Below, one piece after another: positions 1-9,947 of a stretch of 64,000 bases of DNA. Under the pieces are notes generated by a model. It saw only the letters and a program-made list of their open reading frames with translations. It did no database searches and was not told the DNA's origin. The position numbers and the translations under genes were made by a program. The first letter of the stretch is position 1. Every line of letters begins with the position of its first letter. This DNA is from Methylomarinum sp. Ch1-1. GTDB lineage: Bacteria; Pseudomonadota; Gammaproteobacteria; Methylococcales; Methylomonadaceae. Where the stretch lies: contig NZ_CP157743.1 in assembly GCF_030717995.2 (NCBI RefSeq), forward strand, positions 496,001-560,000. The letters are read 5' to 3'.

Positions 1-951
1 GGCGGTGTGGTCGGCCCGCATACCACTTACGCCCTGCCCGGCCGCATGATGATCACCGGCCTATCCAATAACAAGGACCACGGCGGCCGCACAGGCTTGG
101 TCGAATACAGCAACAGCGGCGACTATATCGCCACCCATTGGACTCCGACCGATAGCGACCTACGAGGCGCCGTCAAAACCGGCAAATACGCCGACGGCTA
201 CGGTTACGACGTGCGGGTGCTGCCTCGCCGCAACGCGATGTTCTCCTCATCGTTCACCGGCTGGTCGAACTACATGATGGATTTCGGCAAGATGCTGAAC
301 GATCCGGAAGCGATGAAACGCTTCGGCAACACCGTCGTGCAGTGGGATCTGCATGCTCGCCAGCCGAAAAAAGTGCTCGACGTGCCCGGTGCACCACTGG
401 AAATCCGCTGCGCATGGGGAGCCAATCATAATTACTGCTTCACCACTACGGCCCTGACCTCGAAAATCTGGTTGATTTATGAAGACCAGCAAGGCCAATG
501 GCAAGCCAAGGATGTCGCGGACATCGGCGATCCCAGCAAAATTCCGCTGCCGGTCGATATCTCTATACAAAGCGACGACAACATGCTGTGGGTCAACACC
601 TTCATGGACGGCAAAACCCGCGCCTTCGACATTTCCGACCCGTTCAACCCCAAGCAAGTTCTCGAACAGAAAATCGGCGCCCAGGTTAACATGGTCTCAT
701 CGAGCTGGGACGGCAAACGCCTCTATTACACGTCTTCGCTGTTGGCTAATTGGGATAAAAAAGGCGAGGACAACGAACAATATCTAAAATTGTTCAGCTG
801 GGACGGTCAGAAACTGACTGAACAGTTCAGCATCGATTTCATCAAGGAAAAACTGGGCAGAGCCCATCAAATGCGCTTTGGCGCCTATTCCCTGTATGCT
901 CGGCAACAAACCGACAAACCGTTGGATTTATTGGCCAAACTGAGCCGCTAA
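1..951 (+). CDS. mtoX: Methanethiol oxidase / SBP56 selenium-binding family, 3' part
   Basis: The frame is open from base 1 to the TAA at 949-951, so this is the C-terminal ~316 residues of a protein usually 430-470 residues long; the start and any signal peptide lie outside the window. Recognisable SBP56 stretches are PHTTYALPG near the edge, TGWSNYMMDFG, NTVVQWDLHARQP and HQMRFGAYSLYAR. The family is a beta-propeller; its bacterial methylotroph members oxidise methanethiol to formaldehyde, hydrogen sulfide and hydrogen peroxide. A SCO-MauG gene starts 94 bp downstream on the same strand. SCO and MauG genes next to mtoX are a known arrangement, thought to serve metal loading or maturation, which favours methanethiol oxidase over an unspecified selenium-binding protein. 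Confidence 0.88.
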   Translation, partial: GGVVGPHTTYALPGRMMITGLSNNKDHGGRTGLVEYSNSGDYIATHWTPTDSDLRGAVKTGKYADGYGYDVRVLPRRNAMFSSSFTGWSNYMMDFGKMLNDPEAMKRFGNTVVQWDLHARQPKKVLDVPGAPLEIRCAWGANHNYCFTTTALTSKIWLIYEDQQGQWQAKDVADIGDPSKIPLPVDISIQSDDNMLWVNTFMDGKTRAFDISDPFNPKQVLEQKIGAQVNMVSSSWDGKRLYYTSSLLANWDKKGEDNEQYLKLFSWDGQKLTEQFSIDFIKEKLGRAHQMRFGAYSLYARQQTDKPLDLLAKLSR

Positions 952-953
952 AC

Positions 954-1032
954 GTAGGTCGGGTGGAGCACAGCGAAGCCCGGCTTGATTATGCTAATGC
1001 TGGGTTTCGGCTTACGCCTCCACCCAGCCTAC
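954..1032. repeat. Inverted pair of GTAG-headed REP-like palindromes
   Basis: Begins two bases after the mtoX stop. A GTAG head is followed by GTCGGG...AAGCCCGGC, and the right end read on the minus strand again starts GTAGGCTGGGTGGAGG, so two related units face each other (BIME-like). It fills nearly the whole gap and ends 13 bp before the next ATG, displacing any clear ribosome binding site. Confidence 0.7.
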
Positions 1033-1045
1033 CCCTGTCATCATC

Positions 1046-2923
1046 ATGAAAAAGATCATTATCCTGTTAATGGCCGGATTGCTGTGCAGCCAAAGCCTAA
1101 ATGCCGACACGGCGCCCGCTCAGGAGATCCTGCCACCCGGCTACGGTCCGCTGCAATTCGAGCCTCCTGCTCCCGGCAGTTATGCTTTGCCGGTCATCGG
1201 CCCGGCCGCCGACGGCACGGTGCTGACCAGCGACAATCAGAGCATACAACTGCATGAACTGATGGGCGACAGAATCGTCTTGCTCAGCTTCATTTATGCG
1301 ACCTGCAGCGATGTCAGCGGCTGCCCGCTAGCCACTGCGGTGTTTCATAAGATCAACCGGCGCTTGCAAAAAGAACCGCGCCTGGCAAAACAGCTGCGTC
1401 TATTGACGCTGAGCTTCAACCCCGAACACGACACTCCCGAGGCGATGCGTCATTACGGCGCCGGCTTCGCCAATGACACGGTCGATTGGCGTTTCCTGAC
1501 CACCGCGACGGAACGGCAGTTGCAGCCGATATTGGATCAATACCAGCAGAGCATCCAGAAAATTTATGATGCCGACGGCCAATTCACCGGCACTTTTTCC
1601 CATATCCTGCGCGTCTATCTGATCGACCAAAATAAACGCCTGCGCAATATCTACAGCGTCTCGTTCCTCCATGCCGACACCTTGATCAACGACATCAAGA
1701 CTCTGCTCGCAGAAAGCGATGAAATAAAGCCCCAAACGGACCAGCCAGCCAGATTTCAGGCCGGCGACAACAAGCAGCGCTACGAACAACCCGACTATCA
1801 AACTCAATCGATCGCCCTGAACCAACGTCGTGGCCAGGAAACGGATTTAATCGCCTACGCTGAAAACCCGCCGCTAGGCCTGCCAGACGTGCCGGTTCCT
1901 GCCGACAATCCGCTCACGACAGAAAAAATAGCCTTGGGCAGAAAACTGTTTTACGACCGCCGCCTGTCGTTGAACGACACCTTCTCCTGTGCAATGTGCC
2001 ATATCCCCGAACAAGGCTTCAGCAGTAACGAAATGGCCACCGCAGTCGGCATCGAAGGCCGCAGCGTAAGGCGCAACAGCCCGACCCTCTATAATGCCGC
2101 CTATGCGCCACTGCTGTTTCACGACGGCCGTGAAAGCACGTTGGAACAGCAGGTCTGGAGCCCCTTGCTGGCGCACAACGAAATGGGCAACCCGTCGATA
2201 GGCTACGTCATCGACAAAATCAACGCGCTGCCGGATTACGACGGCCTGTTCGAAAGCATTTTTGACCGGAAAGCGGGCATGGAAACGATAGGCCAGGCCA
2301 TCGCCAGCTACGAACGCACGTTGAATTCGGCCGACTCGCCTTTCGACCGCTGGTATTACGGCAAGCAGCAAAATGCGATCGATGCGGCCGCCAAACGCGG
2401 CTTTGATCTGTTCAACGGCAAAGCCGGCTGCAGCGCTTGCCATCGTGTGGAAAAATCCCACGCCTTGTTCAGCGATTATCGATTGCACAACACCGGCATC
2501 GGTTACCGGGACGCGATGCAGAAAACCCCGGCCAAACAAAAAATCCAGTTGGCGCCCGGCGTGTTCGTCGAAGTCGACAGCGACACGATCAAGGCCGTAT
2601 CCGAGTCCAAGCCTAACGATTTAGGCCGCTACGAAATCAGCCAGAATCCGGATGACAGTTGGAAATACAAGACGCCAAGCCTGCGCAATATCGCGCTGAC
2701 CGCGCCCTATATGCATAACGGCTCCTTATCGAGCCTGAAAGAAGTGCTGCGCTTTTACAATCAGGGCGGCATCGCCAACGAAAACCTCGATCCATTGATC
2801 AAACCGCTGCAATTAACGGATGATGAAATCACCGACATCCTGGCGTTTCTGCAAACTCTGACCGGCGGCAACGTCGACGAGCTGGTCGGCGACGCCTATG
2901 CCGCACCGGTGGGCGACCGCTAA
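1046..2923 (+). CDS. SCO domain fused to di-heme MauG/cytochrome c peroxidase
   Basis: This 625-residue protein has a signal peptide (MKKIIILLMAGLLC...), then a SCO/thioredoxin-like domain (about residues 45-225) with paired cysteines in TCSDVSGCPLA (about C87 and C93) and the downstream histidine of GTFSHILRVYLI near 185. This is Cx5CP instead of the usual Cx3CP. A linker of about 50 residues leads to a MauG/CcpA-type di-heme domain (about 270-610) with heme motifs CAMCH near 315 and CSACH near 463, and APYMHNGSL near the end. SCO proteins handle copper or thiols; MauG-type enzymes oxidise partner proteins or peroxide. Lying directly after mtoX, it probably serves methanethiol oxidase maturation in the periplasm (inference). 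In mtoX loci these functions are normally described as separate genes. Confidence 0.88.
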   Translation: MKKIIILLMAGLLCSQSLNADTAPAQEILPPGYGPLQFEPPAPGSYALPVIGPAADGTVLTSDNQSIQLHELMGDRIVLLSFIYATCSDVSGCPLATAVFHKINRRLQKEPRLAKQLRLLTLSFNPEHDTPEAMRHYGAGFANDTVDWRFLTTATERQLQPILDQYQQSIQKIYDADGQFTGTFSHILRVYLIDQNKRLRNIYSVSFLHADTLINDIKTLLAESDEIKPQTDQPARFQAGDNKQRYEQPDYQTQSIALNQRRGQETDLIAYAENPPLGLPDVPVPADNPLTTEKIALGRKLFYDRRLSLNDTFSCAMCHIPEQGFSSNEMATAVGIEGRSVRRNSPTLYNAAYAPLLFHDGRESTLEQQVWSPLLAHNEMGNPSIGYVIDKINALPDYDGLFESIFDRKAGMETIGQAIASYERTLNSADSPFDRWYYGKQQNAIDAAAKRGFDLFNGKAGCSACHRVEKSHALFSDYRLHNTGIGYRDAMQKTPAKQKIQLAPGVFVEVDSDTIKAVSESKPNDLGRYEISQNPDDSWKYKTPSLRNIALTAPYMHNGSLSSLKEVLRFYNQGGIANENLDPLIKPLQLTDDEITDILAFLQTLTGGNVDELVGDAYAAPVGDR

Positions 2924-2989
2924 TCCGCTGACCCGCTGCAGCAAAGCGGAATCCGGAAACTGGTTTCCGGTCCTTCGTGATAATCAGTC

Positions 2990-3640
2990 GTAGGGCGGAT
3001 CAAGCGCAGCAGGTCCGCCTAAAGGCAGTAGGTCATGTTTCCGCGCTAGCGGTTACATGACACTGCAAGGTCTCTGAGTAGTATTGCTGGCCTATCTCAT
3101 TAAATGAATGAGTGGCAAAACAGAAAATTAACTACCGGATGTGGGTAGGGTGCGCTGACAAGAGGAAGCGCACCGGTTTTTGATGCATTTCACGCAGTTC
3201 AGCACATCCGAAGGCAAGACTACATTGGCATCGCAACCGTAGGGTGGATTCGCCGCCAAACAATCCGCCTGGATACGCACAACGGCCAATTTTGCCCCGG
3301 TGGCGGTTTTTGGCGGCTTGCTTCGCGAAGCCGCCCTACGTTGGCGGATCCGCTGCGCTTGATCCGCCCTACCGGTGCGGGTAGGGTGTGCTGACGATAG
3401 GAAGCGCACCGGTTTTGATGGGCTTCACGGTGCTCGACACATCCGAAGGCAAGACGGTGCTTTGCGTAGGAGCGCCGCCCTCGGTGCGAAAAACAAGTAG
3501 TCCGCCCAGAGAGACAGTAGGTCATGTTGCCGCGCTAGCGGTTACATGACACTGCAAGGTCTCTGACGTAGTATTGACAGTGAACTCCGTGTCTCTGCGG
3601 TGAGACATTCAGCACAACCACCCCGTTTATCTAGGAGCGC
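2990..3640. repeat. Cluster of REP-like palindromes between SCO-MauG and apbC
   Basis: Roughly nine GTAG-headed units in mixed orientation fill this 813-bp gap. Examples: GTAGGGCGGATCAAG at 2990; GTAGGTCATGTTTCC at 3028 and a second copy with TTGCC at 3509; GTAGGGTGCGCTGAC at 3145 and a near copy at 3380; GTAGGGTGGATTCGC at 3239; a minus-strand GGCGGCTTGCTTCGCGAAGC unit at 3312-3339; a minus-strand GGCGGATCCGCTGCG unit at 3343-3372; and GTAGGAGCGCCGCCC at 3467. The short reading frames across the block are translations of the repeats, not genes. The last 100 bp before apbC hold the stem GGCGCGGA-tgt-TCCGCGCC (about 3699-3717), a possible weak terminator for apbC without a clear T run. Confidence 0.75.
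3092..3132. mobile_element. Possible IS terminal remnant (ISAs1-like end)
   Basis: The stretch CTATCTCATTAAA...AGTGGCAAAACAG closely matches 31541-31580 (CTACCTCATTAAA...AGTGGCAAAATAG), where it precedes an ISAs1-like transposase N-terminus. Here no coding remnant follows; a REP unit starts about 13 bp later. Probably a solitary IS end left by deletion. Confidence 0.4.
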
Positions 3641-3736
3641 CATACCCGGCACGATCGCCATGAGAGCTCCCACGGAAAAACGAAAACCGGAGAGGGTCTG
3701 GCGCGGATGTTCCGCGCCCTTCCGATTCCGTGCGGA

Positions 3737-4828
3737 CTACGAGTTTTGAATGACGATATTGGGAAATTTACTGCTGTAATCCTTGCTTTTCAGCGCCAGC
3801 TTGGCGGCCATCTTGCGGGCGATGGAACGGTAAATCTCGGCCGCGCGTCCGTCCGGGTCGGCAACGACCGTCGGCCGACCGGAATCGGCGAACTTACGGA
3901 TGTTGATGTCCAACGGCAATGAACCCAGCAATTCGACATTGTTTTTCGCCGCCATCGCCTCGCCGCCGCCTTCACCGAAGATCGCCTCCTCATGACCGCA
4001 GTTGCTGCAGATGTGAATGCTCATGTTCTCCACCAACCCCAAGACCGGCACATTGACCTTGTTGAACATCGACAGGCCGCGCTGGGCATCGAGCAAGGCG
4101 ATGTCCTGAGGCGTCGTGACGATAATCGCGCCGCTGACCGGAATCTGCTGCGCCAGGGTCAACTGGATATCGCCGGTGCCGGGCGGCAAGTCGATGATCA
4201 AATAGTCGACATCGCTCCAATTCGTGTCCTTCAACAACTGCTGCAAGGCATTGGTCACCATCGGACCGCGCCAAATCATCGCCTGATCCTCATCGATCAG
4301 ATAACCGATGGAATTGGTTTGCACACCATAGGATATTTTCGGCAACATGGTCTTGCCGTCCTCACTGGCCGGATAACCGGACAAGCCCATCATCGTCGGC
4401 ACGCTGGGACCGTATATATCGGCATCGAGCAGGCCGACATTGGCCCCTTCCGCCGCCAGCGCCAAAGCCAAATTGACCGAAGTGGTCGACTTGCCGACCC
4501 CGCCTTTGCCGGAGGCGACGGCAATGATGTTTTTTACATTCGGCAACGGTTTTAACGATTGTTGTACCGCATGAGCAACGATATTGACGGTCACGTCGAC
4601 AGTCACCTTGCCCACCCCGTCCAGTTGCCGCAGTTTCTTCTCGACTGCCGTCTGTAACTCCGCCAAATAACTCTTGGCCGGATAACCCAGTTCCAAACTG
4701 ACGCGGATATCCGCCCCATCCACGGCGATGTTCTTGACCGCCTTGGATGACACCAGATCGGCGCCGACATTGGGATCGATAAAGGTTTTAAGCAGGTTTT
4801 CCACATCCGCTTTGGCAATTTCTGTCAT
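3737..4828 (-). CDS. apbC: Mrp/ApbC iron-sulfur cluster carrier ATPase
   Basis: This 363-residue protein has an N-terminal MIP18/DUF59 domain (about residues 1-85) followed by a deviant-Walker P-loop NTPase domain. Visible motifs are the P-loop SGKGGVGKST near residue 107, DADIYGPSVP, DLPPGTGD and the CSNCG cysteine pair near 273-276 used to bridge a [4Fe-4S] cluster between subunits. Length and order match Mrp/ApbC, a cytosolic dimer that transfers Fe-S clusters to apoproteins. It is divergent from metG, a common neighbour in proteobacteria, with 171 bp between the starts. Confidence 0.96.
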   Translation of the reverse strand: MTEIAKADVENLLKTFIDPNVGADLVSSKAVKNIAVDGADIRVSLELGYPAKSYLAELQTAVEKKLRQLDGVGKVTVDVTVNIVAHAVQQSLKPLPNVKNIIAVASGKGGVGKSTTSVNLALALAAEGANVGLLDADIYGPSVPTMMGLSGYPASEDGKTMLPKISYGVQTNSIGYLIDEDQAMIWRGPMVTNALQQLLKDTNWSDVDYLIIDLPPGTGDIQLTLAQQIPVSGAIIVTTPQDIALLDAQRGLSMFNKVNVPVLGLVENMSIHICSNCGHEEAIFGEGGGEAMAAKNNVELLGSLPLDINIRKFADSGRPTVVADPDGRAAEIYRSIARKMAAKLALKSKDYSSKFPNIVIQNS

Positions 4829-4999
4829 TTATGACTCCGGTTCTAAAGAAAAATAATAACCTAGTATTTATGTCAGGATATAATACCACTTTCAATAATA
4901 TCAACAACACAGCTGATTTTATCGTCCGACATCATGAAAATCATGCCATTATATGCAATAATGCTCGGTTCGTTTTTGTCATGCTAACCATTGAACTTC

Positions 5000-7018
5000 A
5001 TGTCTGATAGAAAAATTCTTGTTACCAGCGCCTTGCCTTATGCTAACGGCCCCATCCATTTGGGCCATTTGGTGGAGTATATTCAAACCGATATCTGGGT
5101 GCGCTTTCAGAAACAGCGCGGCAATCAATGTTATTACGTTTGCGCCGACGACACCCACGGCACTCCGATCATGCTGCGCGCCGATCGCGAAGGCATCACG
5201 CCGGAACAGCTGATCGCCGATGTCGAACAACAACATCGGGCCGATTTCGACGAATTCGGCGTCGACTTCGATAATTACCACAGCACGCATTCGCCGGAAA
5301 ACAAAGAATTATCGGCCTTGATCTATACCCGCTTGCGTGAAGGCGGCCATATCAGCCAACGAACCATCACTCAGGCCTACGATCCGGTCAAAAACATGTT
5401 TCTGCCGGACCGTTTCATCAAAGGCGAATGTCCGAAATGCGGCGCCCAGGATCAATACGGCGACAGCTGCGAGGCCTGCGGCGCCACATATGCGCCGACC
5501 GATCTGAAAAACGCCGTCTCGGTCATCTCGGGCGAGAAACCGATCGAAAAAGATTCCGAACATTATTTTTTCAATCTGGACGACTTTACCCAAATGCTGA
5601 AGGATTGGACCCAGGAAGGTCATCTGCAACATGAAGTCTATAACAAGATGGCGGAATGGCTGGAAAACGGCCTGCAGCAATGGGATATTTCCCGCGATGC
5701 GCCTTATTTCGGCTTCGAGATACCGGATGCGCCAGGCAAATATTTCTATGTCTGGCTGGATGCGCCGATCGGCTATATGGCCAGCTTCAAGCATCTGTGC
5801 GAAAAGCAAGGACTGAACTTCGACGAATTCTGGGGCGAAGACAGCGATGTCGAGCTCTATCATTTCATCGGCAAAGACATCATCTATTTCCACGCCCTGT
5901 TTTGGCCGGCGATGCTGAGCGGCGCCAAGTTCAGAACTCCGAGCGCGATTTTCGCCCACGGTTTCTTGACCGTCAACGGCGAAAAAATGTCCAAATCGCG
6001 CGGCACCTTCATCAAGGCCCGCACCTATCTCGACCACCTGAACCCGGAATATCTGCGCTACTACTTCGCCGCCAAACTCAGCGCCGGCGTCGAGGACATC
6101 GACCTGAGCTTCGCCGACTTTACCCAGCGCGTCAACTCCGACCTGGTCGGCAAAGTCGTCAATATCGCCAGCCGCTGCAGCGGCTTCATCAAGAAACGCT
6201 TCGACGGCAAACTGTCGTCTAACTGTGCGGAACCCGAATTATTCCAGCAATTTGTCGACGCCAACGACAAAATCGCCGAACTCTATGAAAAACGCGAATT
6301 CGGCAAGGCCATGCGCGAAATCATGGCATTGGCCGACAAAGCCAACCAATATATCGACGAGAAGAAGCCATGGATCATCGCCAAGGAAGAAGGTCGCGAC
6401 GCCGAATTGCATGAGATCTGTTCGATGGGCATCAACCTGTTTCGCCTGTTAGTGGCCTATCTGAAACCGGTGAATCCTAAGCTGGCCGCAAATGCCGAGA
6501 GCTTCCTGAATATCGAAGCGCAAGCCTGGCCATCGGAGACTCAGCCGCTGCTGGATCACGGCATCAACAAATTCAAGCCGCTGATGACCCGGGTCGAGGC
6601 GGACAAAATTGACGCCATCATCGAAGCCTCCAGGGAAAACCTGGAAAAAGAAGCGCCGGCGCAGCCCGTGAAAAAATGCGAACCCATCGCCGAGACCATC
6701 GAATTCGATGACTTCGCCAAAATCGACCTGCGCATCGCCAAGATTATCAAGGCCGAACACGTCAAGGGAGCCGACAAGTTGCTGCAATTGACCGTGGACA
6801 TCGGCGATGAAACGCGCAACATCTTCGCCGGCATCAAATCGGCCTATGCGCCGGAAGACCTGGAAGGCAAGCTGACCGTCGTCGTCGCCAACCTGAAGCC
6901 GCGCAAAATGCGTTTCGGCTTGTCCGAAGGCATGGTATTGGCTGCCGGCCCCGGCGGCGAGGATTTATGGATACTGAGTCCCGAACAAGGCGCGCAACCG
7001 GGCATGCGGGTTAAATAA
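5000..7018 (+). CDS. metG: Methionyl-tRNA synthetase
   Basis: Charges tRNA-Met with methionine in the cytosol. I take the ATG at 5000 ([17 protein letters not shown]); an in-frame TTG lies nine bases earlier, and no strong Shine-Dalgarno separates them. The protein has 672 residues, close to E. coli MetG. Visible are the HIGH-type motif PIHLGHL (residues 18-24), a four-cysteine zinc knuckle CPKCG...CEACG near 143-159, the KMSKS motif GEKMSKSRG near 333, an anticodon-binding helical region, and a C-terminal EMAP-II/OB-fold tRNA-binding domain from about residue 570 ([19 protein letters not shown]). All key elements are intact. Confidence 0.98.
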   Translation: MSDRKILVTSALPYANGPIHLGHLVEYIQTDIWVRFQKQRGNQCYYVCADDTHGTPIMLRADREGITPEQLIADVEQQHRADFDEFGVDFDNYHSTHSPENKELSALIYTRLREGGHISQRTITQAYDPVKNMFLPDRFIKGECPKCGAQDQYGDSCEACGATYAPTDLKNAVSVISGEKPIEKDSEHYFFNLDDFTQMLKDWTQEGHLQHEVYNKMAEWLENGLQQWDISRDAPYFGFEIPDAPGKYFYVWLDAPIGYMASFKHLCEKQGLNFDEFWGEDSDVELYHFIGKDIIYFHALFWPAMLSGAKFRTPSAIFAHGFLTVNGEKMSKSRGTFIKARTYLDHLNPEYLRYYFAAKLSAGVEDIDLSFADFTQRVNSDLVGKVVNIASRCSGFIKKRFDGKLSSNCAEPELFQQFVDANDKIAELYEKREFGKAMREIMALADKANQYIDEKKPWIIAKEEGRDAELHEICSMGINLFRLLVAYLKPVNPKLAANAESFLNIEAQAWPSETQPLLDHGINKFKPLMTRVEADKIDAIIEASRENLEKEAPAQPVKKCEPIAETIEFDDFAKIDLRIAKIIKAEHVKGADKLLQLTVDIGDETRNIFAGIKSAYAPEDLEGKLTVVVANLKPRKMRFGLSEGMVLAAGPGGEDLWILSPEQGAQPGMRVK

Positions 7019-7025
7019 TCAGTTG

Positions 7026-7082
7026 CCGTAGGTTGGCTAGAGCACAGCGAAACCCAACATCGACACTCACCCAGCCTACGAC
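7026..7082. repeat. REP-like palindrome between metG and hcp-like gene
   Basis: GTAGGTTGGCTAGAGCACAG followed by CGAAACCCAAC forms an imperfect hairpin behind a GTAG head. The right end (CACCCAGCCTACG) is an inverted GTAG head of a degenerate second unit, resembling the pair at 954-1032. Confidence 0.6.
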
Positions 7083-7123
7083 GCCTAAAGCATGGCCAAC
7101 AAAAAGCATTAGAGAGATAAAAA

Positions 7124-8800
7124 ATGTTTTGCTATCACTGTCAAGAAGCCAAAAAAAACAAGGTCTGTGATACAGCTGGAATTTGCGGCAAGAAAGCCGA
7201 TGTCTCCAGCCTACAGGATCTGCTGATGTTCAGCCTGAAAGGCCTGGCCTTTTACAGCTCCCGCGCGGAAGCATTTGATTTGGTCAGTGACAAAACCCAT
7301 CATTTCATGGCCAAGGCGCTGTTTTCGATGGTCACTAATGTTAACTTCGACCCGGCGGATTTCGTCAATCTGATCGACGTAGCAGTCAGACGCCGCAACT
7401 CCATCAGGAAAAAATTCCTCGCCGCCTATCAACTGAAGCATGGCGCGGAATTCGACGAGACGTTACCAGAAGAAGCCTCTTGGCAATATGACGAAGCTAG
7501 CGATAAAGACTTCATCGCCAAAGGCGAAACAGTCGGCGTCGAAAAAGACAAGGAAGGCCTGGACGAAGACGTCCATGCCTTGCAGGAATGCCTGCTCTAT
7601 GCCGTCAAAGGGCTAGGCTCGCTGGCCGTACACGCGCTGGAAATGGGCGTCGAGGAAACCGAACAATACCGCTTCATGCAGCAAGCGCTGGACTTCACAC
7701 TGTCCAAGAACAATACGCAGGATGAAGTCCTGAACATGCTGCTGCGTTGTGGCGAACTCGGTCTTGCGGCGATGGGCCGACTGAACCAAGCCAACAGCGA
7801 CAAATTCGGCGAGCCTGAACCGACCACCGTTTACCTGGACACCTGGGATAGACCCGGCATACTGGTCAGCGGCCACGACCTGCACGATATCGAAGACTTG
7901 TTGGCACAGACGGCCGGCACCGGTGTCGATGTTTACACCCACGACGAAGCGATCGCGGCCCATGCCTATCCGGCGCTGAAGAAGTATTTCAATCTAGTCG
8001 CCAACTACGGCGGCGCCTGGCAAGACCAAAAAACCCAGTTTCCTAAATTCAACGGCCCGGTGCTGGTCACCACCAACAGCATCCAACAACCGAAAAAAAC
8101 CTACCAGGAAAAACTGTTCAGCACCGGCATGGTCGGCTGGCCCGACGTGCCCCATATCGAGGACCGCAAACCTGGACAGCGCAAGAACTTCAGCGCGATC
8201 ATCGAATTGGCCAAACAATGCGAGCCGCCCGAGCCGCTGACCGACGGCGCGACCACGACAGGTTATGGCTTACAAGCCCTGACCGCGCTCAGCGATCAAA
8301 TCGCTACGGCGATCGAAGCGAATAAAATCAAACGCATCATCGTGCTGGCCGGTTGCGACGGCCGTCATAAAGAACGCCGTTACTACACCGAGCTGGCCGA
8401 GGCTTTGCCGGAGGACGCCCTGGTGATCACCTCGGGCGACACCAAATACCGCTTTCAGCACATGGACTTCGGCATGATCGATGACATTCCGCGACTGCTC
8501 GACGCCGGACAGATCAACAACTTTCACGGCATCATCGCTTTCCTGCAAACATTGCAACAAAAAATGGGTCTCAGCGAATTGCGTCAATTGCCGGTCTCCT
8601 TCGACATCGCCTGGTACGAACAGACGACCATTCTGATGATGTTGGCGCTGTTTGCGTTGGATTTCAAACACATGCGCGTCGGCCCGACGCTGCCGCCGTT
8701 CTTCACCGCTAACATCCTGGACTTGCTCGATCGGCGCTATGGCCTGAAAGGCATCGACACGCCCGAAAACGATGTCGCCGCGATGATGGCCGGAGAATAA
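7124..8800 (+). CDS. Hybrid-cluster-protein homologue lacking hybrid-cluster ligands
   Basis: This 558-residue protein aligns along its whole length with Hcp (hydroxylamine reductase / NO-stress protein). The N-terminal cubane-binding motif is intact with class I spacing: C3-x2-C6-x8-C15-x5-C21. Hybrid-cluster positions are mostly changed. The His of [12 protein letters not shown] and the Glu of THDEA remain, as do the persulfide-type Cys in LAGCDG and the Glu of AWYEQ. The expected Cys of TxNC is Ser (TTNSIQQP), the Cys before KYRF is Asp (SGDTKYRF), the Cys of AGQC is Ile (AGQINN), and the conserved Lys after WYEQ is Thr. A normal 4Fe-2O-2S cluster therefore seems unlikely; it may carry only the cubane or a different site. 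An RnfB-like ferredoxin follows 8 bp downstream and is a plausible electron donor. Database pipelines would call it hcp. Confidence 0.85.
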   Translation: MFCYHCQEAKKNKVCDTAGICGKKADVSSLQDLLMFSLKGLAFYSSRAEAFDLVSDKTHHFMAKALFSMVTNVNFDPADFVNLIDVAVRRRNSIRKKFLAAYQLKHGAEFDETLPEEASWQYDEASDKDFIAKGETVGVEKDKEGLDEDVHALQECLLYAVKGLGSLAVHALEMGVEETEQYRFMQQALDFTLSKNNTQDEVLNMLLRCGELGLAAMGRLNQANSDKFGEPEPTTVYLDTWDRPGILVSGHDLHDIEDLLAQTAGTGVDVYTHDEAIAAHAYPALKKYFNLVANYGGAWQDQKTQFPKFNGPVLVTTNSIQQPKKTYQEKLFSTGMVGWPDVPHIEDRKPGQRKNFSAIIELAKQCEPPEPLTDGATTTGYGLQALTALSDQIATAIEANKIKRIIVLAGCDGRHKERRYYTELAEALPEDALVITSGDTKYRFQHMDFGMIDDIPRLLDAGQINNFHGIIAFLQTLQQKMGLSELRQLPVSFDIAWYEQTTILMMLALFALDFKHMRVGPTLPPFFTANILDLLDRRYGLKGIDTPENDVAAMMAGE

Positions 8801-8808
8801 TTAACACG

Positions 8809-9375
8809 ATGAACAGCCGGTCTTTAGCCGAAAAAATCGACGCCCTGCTGCCGCAAACCCAATGCACAAAATGCGGCTATGCCGGCTGCAGGCCCTATGC
8901 GGAAGCGATCAGCACAGGAGCGGCGGACATCAACCAATGCCCGCCGGGCGGCGAGGCCGGCATCCGCAAACTGGCCGAATTGCTGAGCGTCAAACCGAAA
9001 CCGCTCAATCCCGATTATGGCAGCGAACAACCCCGCAAAGTCGCATTCATCATCGAACAAGACTGCATCGGTTGCACCAAATGCCTGCCGCCATGCCCTG
9101 TCGACGCCATCCTGGGCGCCAACAAACACATGCATACCGTGATCGAAACGGAATGCACCGGCTGCGAACTCTGCATCGCGCCTTGCCCGGTCAATTGCAT
9201 CATCATGCAGGACCCGGTCCAGCCATTTACCTGGAACCATCAAGCCGCGGACCACGCCCGTAAACGCCATCAGGCCAAACAACGGCGCCTGGAAAAACAG
9301 CAACAGGAAAAAGCCGAACGCCTGAAAAAACAAAAGCAGATGCTGGCTAAACTAAAGGCCAAAAAAAATACCTGA
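8809..9375 (+). CDS. RnfB/RsxB-like ferredoxin without membrane anchor
   Basis: This 188-residue protein starts with the RnfB-type Fe-S domain (CTKCGYAGC at residues 19-27, then CPPGG), followed by two ferredoxin [4Fe-4S] motifs, [12 protein letters not shown] and [12 protein letters not shown] (about 86-128). The tail from 150 is highly charged, Lys/Gln-rich and probably helical. RnfB proteins pass electrons within the Rnf/Rsx membrane complex, but the usual N-terminal hydrophobic helix is missing and no other rnf gene is nearby. Only 8 bp separate it from the hcp-like gene, so the two are almost certainly co-transcribed and this is probably its dedicated soluble electron carrier (inference). 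Confidence 0.85.
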   Translation: MNSRSLAEKIDALLPQTQCTKCGYAGCRPYAEAISTGAADINQCPPGGEAGIRKLAELLSVKPKPLNPDYGSEQPRKVAFIIEQDCIGCTKCLPPCPVDAILGANKHMHTVIETECTGCELCIAPCPVNCIIMQDPVQPFTWNHQAADHARKRHQAKQRRLEKQQQEKAERLKKQKQMLAKLKAKKNT

Positions 9376-9401
9376 CCCGCGCATTTTTTTTCAATTTCCA
9401 G

Positions 9402-9407
9402 TATAAT
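9402..9407 (+). promoter_or_regulatory. -10 element of the tRNA-Arg promoter
   Basis: TATAAT lies 18 bp before the mature tRNA 5' end, giving a short leader. The -35 region (around 9379-9385, in CCGCGCATT) is weak. Confidence 0.5.
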
Positions 9408-9425
9408 CAGCTGTCACATCGCCAA

Positions 9426-9502
9426 GCGCCCGTAGCTCAGCTGGATAGAGCGCAGCCCTCCGGAGGCTGAGGTCAGAGGTTCGAATCCTCTCGGGCGCGC
9501 CA
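9426..9502 (+). tRNA. tRNA-Arg (anticodon CCG)
   Basis: A 77-nt cloverleaf including an encoded CCA. The acceptor stem is GCGCCCG (9426-9432) with CGGGCGC (9492-9498), discriminator G and CCA at 9500-9502. The anticodon arm is CAGCC-CTCCGGA-GGCTG, reading CCG, and the T arm is AGAGG-TTCGAAT-CCTCT. It decodes CGG. The mobile-element nest begins about 50 bp downstream, so this tRNA may mark an insertion-prone site, although no integrase or att duplication is seen. Confidence 0.97.
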
Positions 9503-9554
9503 TTTCGACATCACTCCCCAAACAGCCATTTTTGCTCTGCGCCCTATCCGAAAA

Positions 9555-9947
9555 ATGAAAAAGGGGACAGATTTATTTTCCATGTTCTTAAGTTTCTTTT
9601 CGCGGCCTTCCCCGCCCCCTGCTCTCGATCCTCTTTCCAATGATCTTTTCAATCTGATCGCTAAAACGATTAGTGCCGGTAAGCTGCCCTCGTTGAACTG
9701 CCTCATGGATGAGTGTCCATTCCCCTTCCGGTATCGCTCCATAAACAAACTCAGTGTAACGTGAAGTTCGTTCGGCTTCAGTATTTCCCAACGCGTTGCA
9801 ACAAGGGTCGATGTCTAACCAATCAAATTCCCTGTTTCGTCCTGCATGGCGCTGAAAACTAGACCATGGATAAGCCGCCGGATCATCTGCTATCCCAGCT
9901 CGAACAGGATTTAACTCCACATAACGGCAACAGGCCAACAAGAGCGA
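9555..9947 (-). pseudogene. Y1 (RAYT-type) transposase remnant, C-terminal half only
   Basis: The frame ends at 9588-9590 and covers about 118 residues homologous to the C-terminal half of the full copy at 9977-12365, including the catalytic-tyrosine region CCRYVELNPVRAG and the basic tail GKRIESRGRGRPRKET. The N-terminal half is lost; the break follows the bases CCAACAAG at about 9941. Its 3' flank carries the element end AAAAAGGGGACAGATTTATT. This copy is not interrupted by the IS66-type element and therefore preserves the empty target site (CCCTCGTTGAACTGCC near 9691-9706). Confidence 0.85.

Noticed and set aside
9426-9560. tRNA-Arg as an integration site of a genomic island
   Set aside because: No integrase gene and no repeat of the tRNA 3' end were seen downstream; the neighbouring elements are IS-type with their own target duplications.
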